Notes: a model not told the origin generated them from the sequence alone. Counted from the stretch's first letter, positions 18,014 through 27,217 are shown. The stretch is 64,000 bases of DNA from Paludibacterium purpuratum (GCF_004363805.1 NZ_SNZP01000003.1:1-64000); one strand, 5' to 3'. Program-made: numbers and translations.

Positions 18014-18838
18014 TCATGATGGCGCGCTCTGCAGCCGCTCCATGCGGCCGCGCAGCCATTCCAGCGTCAACAGCAGCAACACCGAAAAGCCGATGAGTAG
18101 GCTCGCGGCGGCGGCAATGGTCGGGCTGAGGTTCTCGCGGATGCCGCTGAACATTTGACGCGGCAAGGTCGCCTGCTCCGGCCCGGCCAGAAACAGCGTC
18201 ACCACCACTTCGTCGAACGAGGTGGCGAAGGCGAACAAGGCGCCGGAAATGACGCCCGGCGCGATCATCGGTAACGTGATGCGCAGGAAAGCCACCAGCG
18301 GCGGTGCCCCCAGGCTGGCGGCGGCACGCGTCAGGTTGTGGTTGTAACCCTGTAGCGTGGCGGTGACGGTGATGATCACGAACGGCACGCCGAGTGCCGC
18401 ATGTTCCAGGATCAGCGTCAGATAGCTGTTGTCCATTCCCAGCGGCGCGAAGAACAGATAGCTCGCCACGCCGATGATCACCACCGGTACCACCATCGGC
18501 GAGATCAGCACGAACATGATCAGCGATTTGCCGCGAAAGTCGGCGCGCGTCAGTCCGATCGACGCCAGCGTGCCCAGCACCATGGCGATGGTCGTGGCGG
18601 CCGGCGCCACGATCAGGCTATTTTTCAGCGAGCGGATCCACTCCGGCGCACTGAACAGTTCCTGATACCAACGCAGCGAAAAGCCGGTGAGCGGATAGAC
18701 CAGGAATGTCCCGTCGTTGAACGACAGCGGAATGATGACCAGCACCGGCAGCAGCAGAAACAGCAGTACCAGCGCGCAGAACACGCGCAGCGCATAGTGC
18801 CAGGCGCGTTCGATCGGCGAGAGGGTCTGATTCAACAT
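18014..18838 (-). CDS. potC: Polyamine ABC transporter permease (PotC/PotI-like)
   Basis: The 274-residue inner-membrane protein has six hydrophobic segments and the cytoplasmic EAA loop, here RAAASLGAPPLVAFLRITLP, that contacts the ATPase. Its start, with LLPVLVIIPLSFNDG in the first membrane segment, is typical of PotC/PotI. It is the last of four genes on the minus strand; 20 bases separate it from the larger permease. Putrescine or spermidine is the likely substrate class from family membership. Confidence 0.88.
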   Translation of the reverse strand: MLNQTLSPIERAWHYALRVFCALVLLFLLLPVLVIIPLSFNDGTFLVYPLTGFSLRWYQELFSAPEWIRSLKNSLIVAPAATTIAMVLGTLASIGLTRADFRGKSLIMFVLISPMVVPVVIIGVASYLFFAPLGMDNSYLTLILEHAALGVPFVIITVTATLQGYNHNLTRAAASLGAPPLVAFLRITLPMIAPGVISGALFAFATSFDEVVVTLFLAGPEQATLPRQMFSGIRENLSPTIAAAASLLIGFSVLLLLTLEWLRGRMERLQSAPS

Positions 18839-18858
18839 GATGGCGTTCTCCTGCCCGG

Positions 18859-20127
18859 TTAGCCCAGGCGCAGCCGGTTGGCGCCAACCAGCCAGTTGTA
18901 GACGATATACAGCAAGAGCGTGGCGGCCAGTAGTAGTCCGCCCAGCGCGGTGGCCATGCCCCAGTTGATCGAGGTGTTGGTATAGAAGGCCACGAAATAG
19001 CTGACCATCTGGTCGTTCGGGCTGCCGAGCAGCGCCGGCGTGATGTAGTAGCCGATGGACAGAATGAAGACCAACAGGGCGCCCGCGGCGACGCCGGAGA
19101 CGGTCTGCGGGAAGTACACGCGCCAGAAACTGGCGAACGGGTGGCAGCCGAGCGATATCGCCGCCTTCATGTAGGACGGCGAAATGCCCTTCATGACGCT
19201 ATAGATCGGCAGGATCATGAACGGCAGCAGGATGTGCACCATGGCGATGTAGACACCGGTGCGATTGAACACCAACTGCAGCGGCTGATCGATGATGCCG
19301 AGCCAGTGCAAGGTACTGTTGATCAAGCCGCCGGACTGCAGCAGCACGATCCAGGCGGCGACCCGCACCAGCACCGAGGTCCAGAAGGGCAGCAGCACCA
19401 GGATCATCAGCAGATTGCTGCGGCGCGTGGGCAGATTGACCAGCAGATAGGCCAGCGGATACGCCAGTGCCAGGCACAGGATGGTCACCACCAGGCTCAT
19501 CCAGAAGGTGCGGGCGAAGATGTCGAGATAAATCGCCTGATCGGGCGCGGCGGGGGCGAGTTCGCCCAGATCGTCGATACGGTGATCGAGCGCCGCCAGC
19601 AGGTAATAGGGCGTGTGGGTCGAGGTGTTGCGACGAATGGCCTGCCAATAGGTCGGATCGCCCCAGCGCTCGTCGAGCGCGGTGAGCGCCGTTTTGTACG
19701 ACAGGGGCGCGGGCGTCAGCGGCAGCTGGCGGACAGTCTTGTTGAGCAGGCTGCGATAGCCGGGGACTTCCATGTTAAGACGCTTGCCGACGTCGCCCAG
19801 GGTCTGCGCGTCGCGCGCGGCGGGCAGGTCGGCGGCCAGGGCCCGATAGGCGTCCTCCGGCGGCAGGGCGCGGCCATTCCAGGCCGCGACGGCTTTGACC
19901 GTCTGCGGCAGGCCGCCCGCCACTTCCGGGTTCTCGGTACTATGCAGCAGCAAGGCGGCGATCGGGACCACGAAGACCAACAGCACGAACAGCAATAACG
20001 GCAGGATCATCGACAGCGACTGATAGCGATGGAGGCGCTCGGCGCGCGCCAGCTTTTTCTTCAGCGCGCGCGGCGCCTCGATGGGCGCTTGGGCGGCATC
20101 GGACAGGGTGGCAGAGTTAGCGGTCAT
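18859..20127 (-). CDS. potB: Polyamine ABC transporter permease (PotB/PotH-like) with a large periplasmic insert
   Basis: The 422-residue protein has a cytoplasmic N-terminal tail, a first membrane segment at about 41-61, then about 145 residues of soluble loop (62-205) before the second segment. The remaining segments carry the EAA motif KAAISLGCHPFASFWRVYFP. Typical PotB proteins are about 280 residues, so the insert is notable; it is probably periplasmic and could contact the binding protein. Two close ATGs exist, at 20139 and 20127; the latter has a weak GGAAA site and was chosen. It follows the binding protein gene by 70 bases. Confidence 0.85.
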   Translation of the reverse strand: MTANSATLSDAAQAPIEAPRALKKKLARAERLHRYQSLSMILPLLLFVLLVFVVPIAALLLHSTENPEVAGGLPQTVKAVAAWNGRALPPEDAYRALAADLPAARDAQTLGDVGKRLNMEVPGYRSLLNKTVRQLPLTPAPLSYKTALTALDERWGDPTYWQAIRRNTSTHTPYYLLAALDHRIDDLGELAPAAPDQAIYLDIFARTFWMSLVVTILCLALAYPLAYLLVNLPTRRSNLLMILVLLPFWTSVLVRVAAWIVLLQSGGLINSTLHWLGIIDQPLQLVFNRTGVYIAMVHILLPFMILPIYSVMKGISPSYMKAAISLGCHPFASFWRVYFPQTVSGVAAGALLVFILSIGYYITPALLGSPNDQMVSYFVAFYTNTSINWGMATALGGLLLAATLLLYIVYNWLVGANRLRLG

Positions 20128-20197
20128 CGGCGTTTCCATAGGGCGATGGGTCGGGATGGCGGCGCCGGGCGCGGATGGCCCCGGCGCCGCTGCCAGG

Positions 20198-21232
20198 TTA
20201 CTTGGCGGCCCAGGCGTTGAAGCGCTGTTCCAGCGATTCGCCGTAATCGGCCCAGAACGCCACATCGACGGCCAGGCCGCTCTTGATGTTCTGCGGCGCG
20301 GTGGGCAGCGTGGCGGCCACGTTTTTGCTCAAGAGGCCGACGGCTTTCTTGTTGCTCGGACCATAGGCGATTTGTTGCGAGTAGACCTTCTGGTTTTCCG
20401 GCTTGCTCGCGAAGGCGATGAACTTCAGCGCGGCATCCTTGTTGGGCGAGCCTTTGGGAATGGCCCAGGAGTCGAAGTCGTACATGCCGCCGTTCCAGAC
20501 GATCTTCAGGTTCTTGCCGTCCTTCTGCGATGCGGCGATACGGCCGTTATAGGCCGAGCTCATCACCACGTCGCCCGACACCAGGTATTGCGGCGGTTGC
20601 GCGCCGGCCTCCCACCACTGAATGTTCGGCTTGAGCCGGTCGAGCATCTTGAAGGCCCGATCTTGCCCGGCCTGGGTGGCCAGCACCTTGTAAACATCCT
20701 TCGGCGCTACGCCATCGGCCATCAAGGCGACTTCCAGCGTGTACTTGGCGCCCTTGCGCAGACCCCGCTTGCCGGGGAATTTCTTCACGTCCCAGAAATC
20801 CTTCCAACTGCCGGGGGCGCTCTTGAGCTGGTCGGCGTTGTACGCCAGTACCGTCGACCAGACGAAGATGCCGATGCCGCAGGTTTGCACCGCGCCGGGG
20901 ACGAAGTCGTTCTTGTTGATCTTGCTGTAATCCAGCTTCTCGAACAGTCCTTCGTCGCAGCCGCGCGCCAGTTCCGGCGATTCGACTTCGAGCACGTCCC
21001 AGGACACGCTGCGCGTGTCGACCATCGCTTTCACTTTGGCCATCTCGCCGTTATATTCGCCGCCGACCACCGATACGCCGGTGGCCTGTGTGAACGGTGC
21101 GTAATAGGCTTTTTCCTGCGCGGCTTTATTGGCGCCGCCGAAAGAAATCACGGTCAGGTCGCCGGCCAACGCGCTCGACGCACAGCAGGCGGCGGCAATC
21201 GCCAACGTCCAGGTTTTCACTGCAGTCTCCAT
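20198..21232 (-). CDS. potD: Polyamine-type ABC transporter substrate-binding protein (PotD-like)
   Basis: The 344-residue protein begins METAVKTWTLAIAAACCASSALA, a clear signal peptide, followed by GDLTVISFGGANKAAQEKAYYAPF, as in PotD/PotF-like binding proteins of the extracellular solute-binding family 1. Aromatic residues (for example NIQWWEAGAQ and MYDFDSWAIP) fit cation-pi binding of polyamines. AAGGAG lies 8 bases before the ATG at 21232. It sits 37 bases after the ATPase gene in the same operon. The precise substrate cannot be fixed from sequence. Confidence 0.9.
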   Translation of the reverse strand: METAVKTWTLAIAAACCASSALAGDLTVISFGGANKAAQEKAYYAPFTQATGVSVVGGEYNGEMAKVKAMVDTRSVSWDVLEVESPELARGCDEGLFEKLDYSKINKNDFVPGAVQTCGIGIFVWSTVLAYNADQLKSAPGSWKDFWDVKKFPGKRGLRKGAKYTLEVALMADGVAPKDVYKVLATQAGQDRAFKMLDRLKPNIQWWEAGAQPPQYLVSGDVVMSSAYNGRIAASQKDGKNLKIVWNGGMYDFDSWAIPKGSPNKDAALKFIAFASKPENQKVYSQQIAYGPSNKKAVGLLSKNVAATLPTAPQNIKSGLAVDVAFWADYGESLEQRFNAWAAK

Positions 21233-21269
21233 CGATGTTTCTCCTTGAGTTATTGGAATCACATGCGTA

Positions 21270-22382
21270 CTACTCGGCGACGACGGTGGGGTCGAGCGCC
21301 CTGACATGCTCTACATGCCACGTCAGCGGAATCACGTCGCCGACGGAAAGGGAGGCATCCAACTGGGCAATGGGTTGTTTGACGATGAATTGGCTGTTGC
21401 CGCAGGCTTCGAGCCGGATTCTGACGTGGTCGCCCAGATAGATGAATTCGCGGATACGGCCGGAGAAACGGTTGTGGCTGCCTTCGCTGCCCGCGCCGAG
21501 GCTCACGCGTTCCGGACGGATGGATAGCGAGACCGGCTGTCCCGGCGCCGCATCGTGCACCGCCATGGCCTCGATGCACTCGCCGCTGTCCAGCCCGACC
21601 GTGCAGCGCTCGCCGTCACGGCTAAGTAGCTTGCCGGACAGCCGGTTGTTTTCGCCGATGAAGTTGGCGACGAAGGTATTGCGCGGGTGCTCGTACAGCC
21701 CTTCCGGCGTATCGATCTGCTGAATCTCGCCGTGGTGGAACACCGCGACGCGGTCGGACATGGTCAGCGCCTCGCTTTGATCGTGAGTGACGTACACGAC
21801 GGTGACGCCCAGGCGCTCATGCAGGTGTTTGATCTCGATCTGCATGTGCTCGCGCAATTGCTTGTCCAGTGCGCCCAGCGGTTCGTCCATCAACACCAAT
21901 TGCGGTTCGAACACCAAGGCGCGCGCCAACGCCACCCGCTGCTGCTGGCCGCCGGATAACTGGCCGGGGTAGCGCTGCGCGAATTTTTCCAACTGCACCA
22001 TGGCCAGCGCGCGTTTGACGCGCTCGGCGATGTCCGTCTTGTCCAGGCGTCGCACCTTGAGCGGAAAAGCCAGGTTCTGCGCCACGGTCATATGGGGGAA
22101 CAAGGCGTAGTTTTGAAAGACCATGCCGATGTCGCGCTTGTGCGGCGGTACTCGGTTGAGCGACCGCCCGCCCAGCAGGATCTCGCCGGCGGTCGGGGTT
22201 TCGAATCCGGCCAGCATCATCAGGCTGGTGGTTTTGCCGGAGCCGGAAGGGCCCAGCAAAGTCAGGAATTCGCCCTTGCGGATATCCAGGTTGAGCTGTT
22301 TGACGATCAGGCTTTCGCCGTCGTAGCTCTTCTGGACATCGCGGAATCGAACCAGAATATCGTTCGCGTTCGCCTCGGTCAT
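21270..22382 (-). CDS. potA: Polyamine ABC transporter ATPase (PotA-like)
   Basis: The 370-residue ATPase energises the importer. It has Walker A GPSGSGKT near residue 45, the Q-loop in [13 protein letters not shown], the signature LSGGQQQR near 143, Walker [13 protein letters not shown], and the switch histidine in [11 protein letters not shown]-terminal TOBE domain follows (about 290-365). ATG at 22382 was chosen; the longer frame starts with TTG. It is first in the minus-strand operon, with a 16-bp palindrome about 105 bases upstream. Confidence 0.93.
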   Translation of the reverse strand: MTEANANDILVRFRDVQKSYDGESLIVKQLNLDIRKGEFLTLLGPSGSGKTTSLMMLAGFETPTAGEILLGGRSLNRVPPHKRDIGMVFQNYALFPHMTVAQNLAFPLKVRRLDKTDIAERVKRALAMVQLEKFAQRYPGQLSGGQQQRVALARALVFEPQLVLMDEPLGALDKQLREHMQIEIKHLHERLGVTVVYVTHDQSEALTMSDRVAVFHHGEIQQIDTPEGLYEHPRNTFVANFIGENNRLSGKLLSRDGERCTVGLDSGECIEAMAVHDAAPGQPVSLSIRPERVSLGAGSEGSHNRFSGRIREFIYLGDHVRIRLEACGNSQFIVKQPIAQLDASLSVGDVIPLTWHVEHVRALDPTVVAE

Positions 22383-22485
22383 GATCAACCCCGTGCAATG
22401 AGAATGTCATGAGTGTAGGCAAGCGCGAGCGGCGGGCGTATCGGGGGCGGACGGATTTTGCTGTCGGTCGAAGTCCTAGCTATAG

Positions 22486-22501
22486 GTAGGGATATCCCTA
22501 C
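22486..22501. promoter_or_regulatory. Perfect 16-bp palindrome upstream of the polyamine operon
   Basis: GTAGGGATATCCCTAC is fully self-complementary. It lies in the 151-base gap between the response-regulator stop and the start of potA, both on the minus strand. A weak -10 (TATAGC) lies directly downstream on the minus strand, so the palindrome could be an operator for a dimeric regulator. The regulator is not known. Confidence 0.45.
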
Positions 22502-22533
22502 ACATTGGATGCCGATCGACGATTGGTTTGGGC

Positions 22534-23163
22534 CTAGAGCAGGTGGTGTTCGATGGCGTAGCGCACCATGTCGGCGACCGAGTGGGCGTGCAGCTTCTGC
22601 ATCAGCCGAACTTTGTGGGTGCTGACCGTCTTGGCGCTGATCGCCAGTTGCAGGGCGATTTCGTTGACGTTGGTGCCACGCACCAGCCGTTCGAAGACTT
22701 GATACTCGCGTTCGGACAGCAGGGTATGCGGCGGACGTTCGTCGTCGAGCCCTCCCTCGAACACCATGCGGTTGGCCAGTGCCGGCTCCAGGTAGCGGCC
22801 GCCGCCGGCCACTTTGCGAATGGCGGAGAGCAGCAGCGCCGGGTCGCTGTCCTTGGTGGCGTAGCCGGCGGCGCCGGCTTTGAGGGCGCGGGCCACAATC
22901 TGTACTTCATCGTGCATCGATAACATCAGGATGGCCGGGGCCGGCGTGAGTGCGCGAATGCGGGCGATGGCCTCCAGCCCGCTGCCGCCCGGCATGGAGA
23001 TGTCGAGCAGCACCACGTCGCACGGTGTGGCGCGCAGTTGCGACAGCAACGGGCCGACATGGGTCGCCTCGCCCACCACGCTCAGGTCGGGCGCCATCGA
23101 GACCAATTGCTTGATGCCTTCGCGTACGATGGCGTGATCTTCCGCGATGATGACCTTGATCAT
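22534..23163 (-). CDS. NarL/FixJ-family response regulator
   Basis: The 209-residue protein has a receiver domain (about 1-120) with the phosphorylated aspartate in VVLLDISMPGGSG (near 53) and a C-terminal LuxR-type helix-turn-helix (LSEREYQVFERLVRGTNVNE then ISAKTVSTHKVRLMQKL). The true start is at 23163 (MIKVIIAEDHAIVREG), overlapping the kinase stop by 4 bases (ATGA), which indicates translational coupling. It should be phosphorylated by the adjacent kinase. Targets are unknown; the divergent vio operon and the polyamine operon are the nearest. Confidence 0.93.
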   Translation of the reverse strand: MIKVIIAEDHAIVREGIKQLVSMAPDLSVVGEATHVGPLLSQLRATPCDVVLLDISMPGGSGLEAIARIRALTPAPAILMLSMHDEVQIVARALKAGAAGYATKDSDPALLLSAIRKVAGGGRYLEPALANRMVFEGGLDDERPPHTLLSEREYQVFERLVRGTNVNEIALQLAISAKTVSTHKVRLMQKLHAHSVADMVRYAIEHHLL

Positions 23164-25559
23164 TGGATTTCCTCTCGGCAATCGACCGGTAGCCGCACCA
23201 GCAGTGTGGTGCCCTGTCCGGGCTGGCTGTCGATCTGCAGTTCGCCGCCTAAGAGCCACACGCGTTCGCGCATGCCGACCAGGCCGAAGGAGCGGCCGGC
23301 CGGTTGCCGCTCGGGCTGAAAGCCCTTGCCGTCGTCCGCGATGCTGAGGCTCACCCGGCGCGCCTCCGCGCTTAAACCGATGCTTACGGTCGCGGCTTCG
23401 GCATGGCGCAGCACATTGGTCAGCGCCTCTTGCAGAATGCGGAATAGGCCGATGGCCTGGGTGTCGTCCAGATGCAGCGGCGTATCGGGTACCGACACCA
23501 GGCAAGCGATACCGGTGCGGCTCTCGAAGCGCCGCGCTTGCCATTCGATGGCCGAGCCGAGTCCGGCGTCGAGCACCGGCGGTCGCAAGGCGCTGGCGAC
23601 GTCGCGGACGATCTGGAAAGTGCTTTCGATCAGCTTCTTCATGTTGCCCAAGCGTTCGGCCAGCTTGGTGTCCAAATGCGCGAAGCCTAGCTCGCACATC
23701 GAGGTTTCCAGCCGCAGCACGGTAAGAATCTGTCCAAGTTCGTCATGCACCTCGCGCGCGATGCGCGCTTTTTCTTCTTCGCGCACCGATTCCAGGTGCG
23801 CCGCCAGGCTGCGCAATTGGCTGCGCGACTCGGCCAGTTGCAATTCGTGGTGTTTGTTCTGGCTGATGTCCCAGACGATACCGTCCCAGACCCGGCGGCC
23901 GTCGTCGAAACGTCGCACGCTGGCGCGCAGGTCGACCCAGTTCGAATGGCCGTCACGATGGCGCAGGCGGCCCTGCCAGCGCCAATCTCGCGCCTCGTCG
24001 ACCGCCTGATGCCAGGCGGCGAGATAACCCGGCAGATCGGCCTCGTCGACCGCCTGCCGCCAGCCCTGCGACCATCCCTGCACCGTCTGTGCCGGATAGC
24101 CGAGCAGATGCTGGCTGGCGGCGCCGACGAAGGCTAAGCGCGGCGGCTCGCCGGCTTGCGGCGTTTCCAACCGGAACACCATACCCGGCACATTGGCGGC
24201 CATGCTCTTGTAACGTGCCTCGCTTTCGGCCAGTGCGGCGCGCGCCATGTAACGCTCGGTGATGTCGTTGAGATAAACCACCAGATATTCGGCGCGGCCG
24301 AATTGCAGAAAGCTCAGCGTGACCGACACCGCCAGCGGCTGCCCATCCAGCCGCCGGCATTGGGTCTCGAAGCTCTGGATCTCGTGGTTTGTTCGCAGCC
24401 GGTTCCAGGCATCGAGCCAGGTGTGGCTATCGAGCAGCGGTTCGAGTTCGGCGAGCCGGCGCGCGAGTAGCGCGCCTTGGGCATAGCCCAGCATGCGCTC
24501 GGCCGTGCGATTGGCGTAGCGGATACGGCTATCCCAGCTGACCCACAAAATGCCGACGGTGCTATTGTCGATGGAAAACTGCGACAGCCGCAGCTCGGCT
24601 TCGGTGGCGTTGCGCGTTTCCAGCTCTTGCCAGGCCGACAGCAGCCGCGCTTCCGCATGCCGGCGAGCGCGACGTTGCCGCCGCCACAGGCCCAGCGCCA
24701 GTAGTGCGGCGATAGTTAGCGCCAGCGTCAGGCGCTGCCAAAAGACGATGGTGTCGAGTAGGCGTGGATAGTTGGGACGAAGCCAAGTGGCGCGGATTTT
24801 TTCCAGACGCTCGGGCGGTAGTTGCGATAGTGCCTGGTCGAGCAGCGCTGGTAGTTCGGGCCAATCCTTGCGCACCGCAAGACGCAACAGGCGGGTATCG
24901 CCGATATCGCCGACGACCGCCAGGTTGGAGAAAGCCGGCTCTTTGAACAAGAGCGCCAATTGCGCTTCGTCGACGATGGCGTATTGCGCGCGTTGCTGCT
25001 CGACCGCCTGCACGGCCTGGCGATCCGATCGCGCCGGAAGCCGCGTCAACTCGGGGTAGTTGCGCTCGACGAACTGCCAAGCATCGCTGGATTGATCGAT
25101 GGCCAGGCGTTCGTTCAACGCCAGGCGGTCGAGCTCCACCACATCGGCGCTCTCGGCGCGGAAGCCCACCAGCTTGTGCGGAACCCTGAGGTAGGGGAGC
25201 GAGAACAGCCAATGCCGCAAAGTGGCGGGTGTCTGCTGCATGCCCGGCGCCACGTCGACTTCGTCGCGCTCGACCGCCGCATCCAGTGCGTTCTGATTAG
25301 GGTATACCCGCCAGGATAGATGCAGGCCGTTCTGGCTTGCCAGCAGATTCATGAATTCGACATCGGCACCTTCCAGCCAAGGGCCGTGCGCGCTTTGCTG
25401 GAGATAGGGCGCCTGCAGTACCGCACCGACGCGCCAGTCGCGGCGAGCCGCCGGCAAGGCAGACGCCCAGGCCGCCGACGATAGCGCGGCAATGCCTGTC
25501 AGACCGAGTAGCAGGCGGCGGACGTTGCGGGCGGCATGTTGGTCTGACTTGGGCTTCAG
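23160..25559 (-). CDS. Sensor histidine kinase with periplasmic SBP_bac_3 domain and two PAS domains
   Basis: About 799 residues if translation begins at CTG (25559). A signal peptide (LLLGLTGIAALSSAAWASA) leads into a periplasmic solute-binding domain (WRVGAVLQAPYL through about 270), then a membrane segment (LTLALTIAALLALGLW), two PAS domains (about 330-440 and 450-570), a HisKA_3 domain with RIAREVHDELGQ and a C-terminal HATPase with DDGKGFQPE. There is an in-frame TAG upstream and no ATG, GTG or TTG until 25457, which would delete the signal peptide. CTG at 25559 has GAGGAAA at good spacing, so it is the best start. A frameshift just upstream is the alternative. Confidence 0.8.
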   Translation of the reverse strand: MKPKSDQHAARNVRRLLLGLTGIAALSSAAWASALPAARRDWRVGAVLQAPYLQQSAHGPWLEGADVEFMNLLASQNGLHLSWRVYPNQNALDAAVERDEVDVAPGMQQTPATLRHWLFSLPYLRVPHKLVGFRAESADVVELDRLALNERLAIDQSSDAWQFVERNYPELTRLPARSDRQAVQAVEQQRAQYAIVDEAQLALLFKEPAFSNLAVVGDIGDTRLLRLAVRKDWPELPALLDQALSQLPPERLEKIRATWLRPNYPRLLDTIVFWQRLTLALTIAALLALGLWRRQRRARRHAEARLLSAWQELETRNATEAELRLSQFSIDNSTVGILWVSWDSRIRYANRTAERMLGYAQGALLARRLAELEPLLDSHTWLDAWNRLRTNHEIQSFETQCRRLDGQPLAVSVTLSFLQFGRAEYLVVYLNDITERYMARAALAESEARYKSMAANVPGMVFRLETPQAGEPPRLAFVGAASQHLLGYPAQTVQGWSQGWRQAVDEADLPGYLAAWHQAVDEARDWRWQGRLRHRDGHSNWVDLRASVRRFDDGRRVWDGIVWDISQNKHHELQLAESRSQLRSLAAHLESVREEEKARIAREVHDELGQILTVLRLETSMCELGFAHLDTKLAERLGNMKKLIESTFQIVRDVASALRPPVLDAGLGSAIEWQARRFESRTGIACLVSVPDTPLHLDDTQAIGLFRILQEALTNVLRHAEAATVSIGLSAEARRVSLSIADDGKGFQPERQPAGRSFGLVGMRERVWLLGGELQIDSQPGQGTTLLVRLPVDCREEIQ

Positions 25560-25939
25560 TGTCGTTTCCTCGCCCGTCTAACAGTGTGAACAGGCTCTAA
25601 AAGTGGGCGACGTATCGCGTGAAAGGGAATGTCGATAAGCAGTCACTCTACTCATTGCGATAACAATAATAAACACCATCGCATGGTGCACCGCCCACCC
25701 CCAGTTTTGCCTGTTGCCGCTTTTCGCCCTTCTCTTGCCGATATGTAGCATTTTCCACTGCTTTTACCTGCCCGTTGGGACAGTTTATGTTGGATTGTCC
25801 AGCAATATGATTGATGTTGCTGGCTGGTGTGGCTAAGTTCCGTTAATGACTTTGGCATTGGCTGGTTGTGTTTATATGCCTTTGGATTGTTATGGTGGTG
25901 GGGCTGGGCCGTGCGGATGACATACGCCAGGGGAAGGTG
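25560..25939. other. Divergent control region between the sensor kinase and the violacein operon
   Basis: This 380-base AT-rich gap holds no convincing gene. It contains an imperfectly spaced palindrome CACCAT-CGC-ATGGTG (25674-25688), the CviR-type box at 25768-25783, and a possible vioA -10, TATGAT (25806-25811). The vioA leader is long, about 120 bases if transcription begins near 25818. The minus-direction promoter for the kinase was not identified. Confidence 0.6.
25768..25783 (+). promoter_or_regulatory. CviR quorum-sensing box upstream of vioA
   Basis: CTGCCCGTTGGGACAG fits the published CviR consensus CTGNCCNNNNGGNCAG at every fixed position. The -10-like TATGAT at 25806-25811 would place the box centre about 42 bases before the start of transcription, an activating position. 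Acyl-homoserine-lactone-bound CviR activates vioA in C. violaceum. No cviI/cviR genes are in this window. Confidence 0.75.
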
Positions 25940-27196
25940 ATGAGGGTTTTTTCGGATATTTGCATTATCGGGGCGGGGGTCGGCGGGCTCTACTGCGCGA
26001 ATGAACTAGCCAGTGCGGCGGCTTGCCGAGGCTTGTCGATCCGCGTCTTCGACCTGCGTCCAGAGGTGGGGGGGCGGATTCGCTCCAGCACGGCGGATGG
26101 CCGCCAGCCGGTCGAGTTGGGGGCTGAGCGATATAGCCCGGCGCTTCATCCGCATGTGCTGAATATATTGCAGCGCCACGATCGCAAGAGCCAGCCTTAT
26201 CCGTTCGCCGGCCAGACGGCCGAGAGCCCGACGCAGCAGGCGGTACGGGCGGCACTGGCCGAACTGTCATCCATGCCGGCCGAGCTGCGCCAGGAGCCGT
26301 TTTTTGCGACGCTCGGCCGCCGCCTAGGGCGCGAAACGGCCACGAGCCTGATACGCTCGCTCGGCTACGACGCCTTGTTCCTGCCGACTATTTCGGCCGC
26401 CATGGCTGACGGCATTGTCGGCTCGCATCCCGAGACGCAGGCTCTGACCGGCAACGGCGCCAATCCGTGGTTTTGCGTCGAGGGCGGCATGCAGGGGCTG
26501 CTGAAGGAGATGCAGGCACGTGCGGAAGCGGGCGGGGCGGCGTTTAGTCTGCATCACCACTTGCAGTCGGTGACGGCCACGCCGGATGGCTACAGTCTGA
26601 CGCTGCTCGATGAGCAGGAGCGTGTGGTGACGTACGAAACCCGCCATTTGATTCTAGCGCTGCCGCCGACCGCAATGCGCCTGCTCAATCTGGATTTTCC
26701 GCAAGCCTGGAGCACGGCGAGTTATGGCTCGCTACCGTTGTTCAAGGGCTTCCTGTTCTATTCGCAGCCGTGGTGGCTGGCGCATGGCCTGAGCGACCAG
26801 GTGCGGATCGTCGACAACCCGTTGCGCAAGGTGTACTTCCGCAGCGATCGGTACGTGTTCTTCTACAACGACAGCGAGAGTGCCAGCTATTGGCGAAGTT
26901 GCCTGGCCGATGGCGAACAATGGTATTTGACCACGGTGCGCCGCTATCTCGCCGAAGCGCTGGGACTGGATGAAGCCGCCATCCCCGAACCCAGTCACCA
27001 GCTGCACCATTTTTGGCGGCATGGCGTCGAATTCCATCAGTCGGGCACCGACAGGCATCCGTTGGCCTTGCGGCATGCGACAAACGGCATCATCGCCTGC
27101 TCCGATGCGTACACCGCGCATTGCGGCTGGATGGAAGGGAGCCTGCAAAGCGCCGGCGAGGCTTGTCGGCTGTTGCTCGCGCGTTTGTCCTCTTAA
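25940..27196 (+). CDS. vioA: Flavin-dependent L-tryptophan oxidase VioA
   Basis: VioA starts violacein synthesis by oxidising L-tryptophan to indole-3-pyruvate imine, using FAD. The 418-residue protein has the dinucleotide fold IIGAGVGGLYC near residue 9 and the EVGGRIRSS motif near 43, followed by LPLFKGFLFYSQPWW near 265 and the C-terminal IIACSDAYTAHCGWMEGSL, all as in C. violaceum VioA, which has the same length. The ATG at 25940 (MRVFSDICIIG) follows GGGGAAGG. A longer frame from GTG at 25868 is rejected on homology. First gene of the operon. Confidence 0.97.
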   Translation: MRVFSDICIIGAGVGGLYCANELASAAACRGLSIRVFDLRPEVGGRIRSSTADGRQPVELGAERYSPALHPHVLNILQRHDRKSQPYPFAGQTAESPTQQAVRAALAELSSMPAELRQEPFFATLGRRLGRETATSLIRSLGYDALFLPTISAAMADGIVGSHPETQALTGNGANPWFCVEGGMQGLLKEMQARAEAGGAAFSLHHHLQSVTATPDGYSLTLLDEQERVVTYETRHLILALPPTAMRLLNLDFPQAWSTASYGSLPLFKGFLFYSQPWWLAHGLSDQVRIVDNPLRKVYFRSDRYVFFYNDSESASYWRSCLADGEQWYLTTVRRYLAEALGLDEAAIPEPSHQLHHFWRHGVEFHQSGTDRHPLALRHATNGIIACSDAYTAHCGWMEGSLQSAGEACRLLLARLSS

Positions 27197-27217
27197 TCGT
27201 CGCACCCGGTTCTAACT

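Noticed and set aside
25868-25939. Upstream start of vioA at GTG 25868
   Set aside because: It adds 24 residues not seen in VioA, and GGGGAAGG precedes the ATG at 25940.
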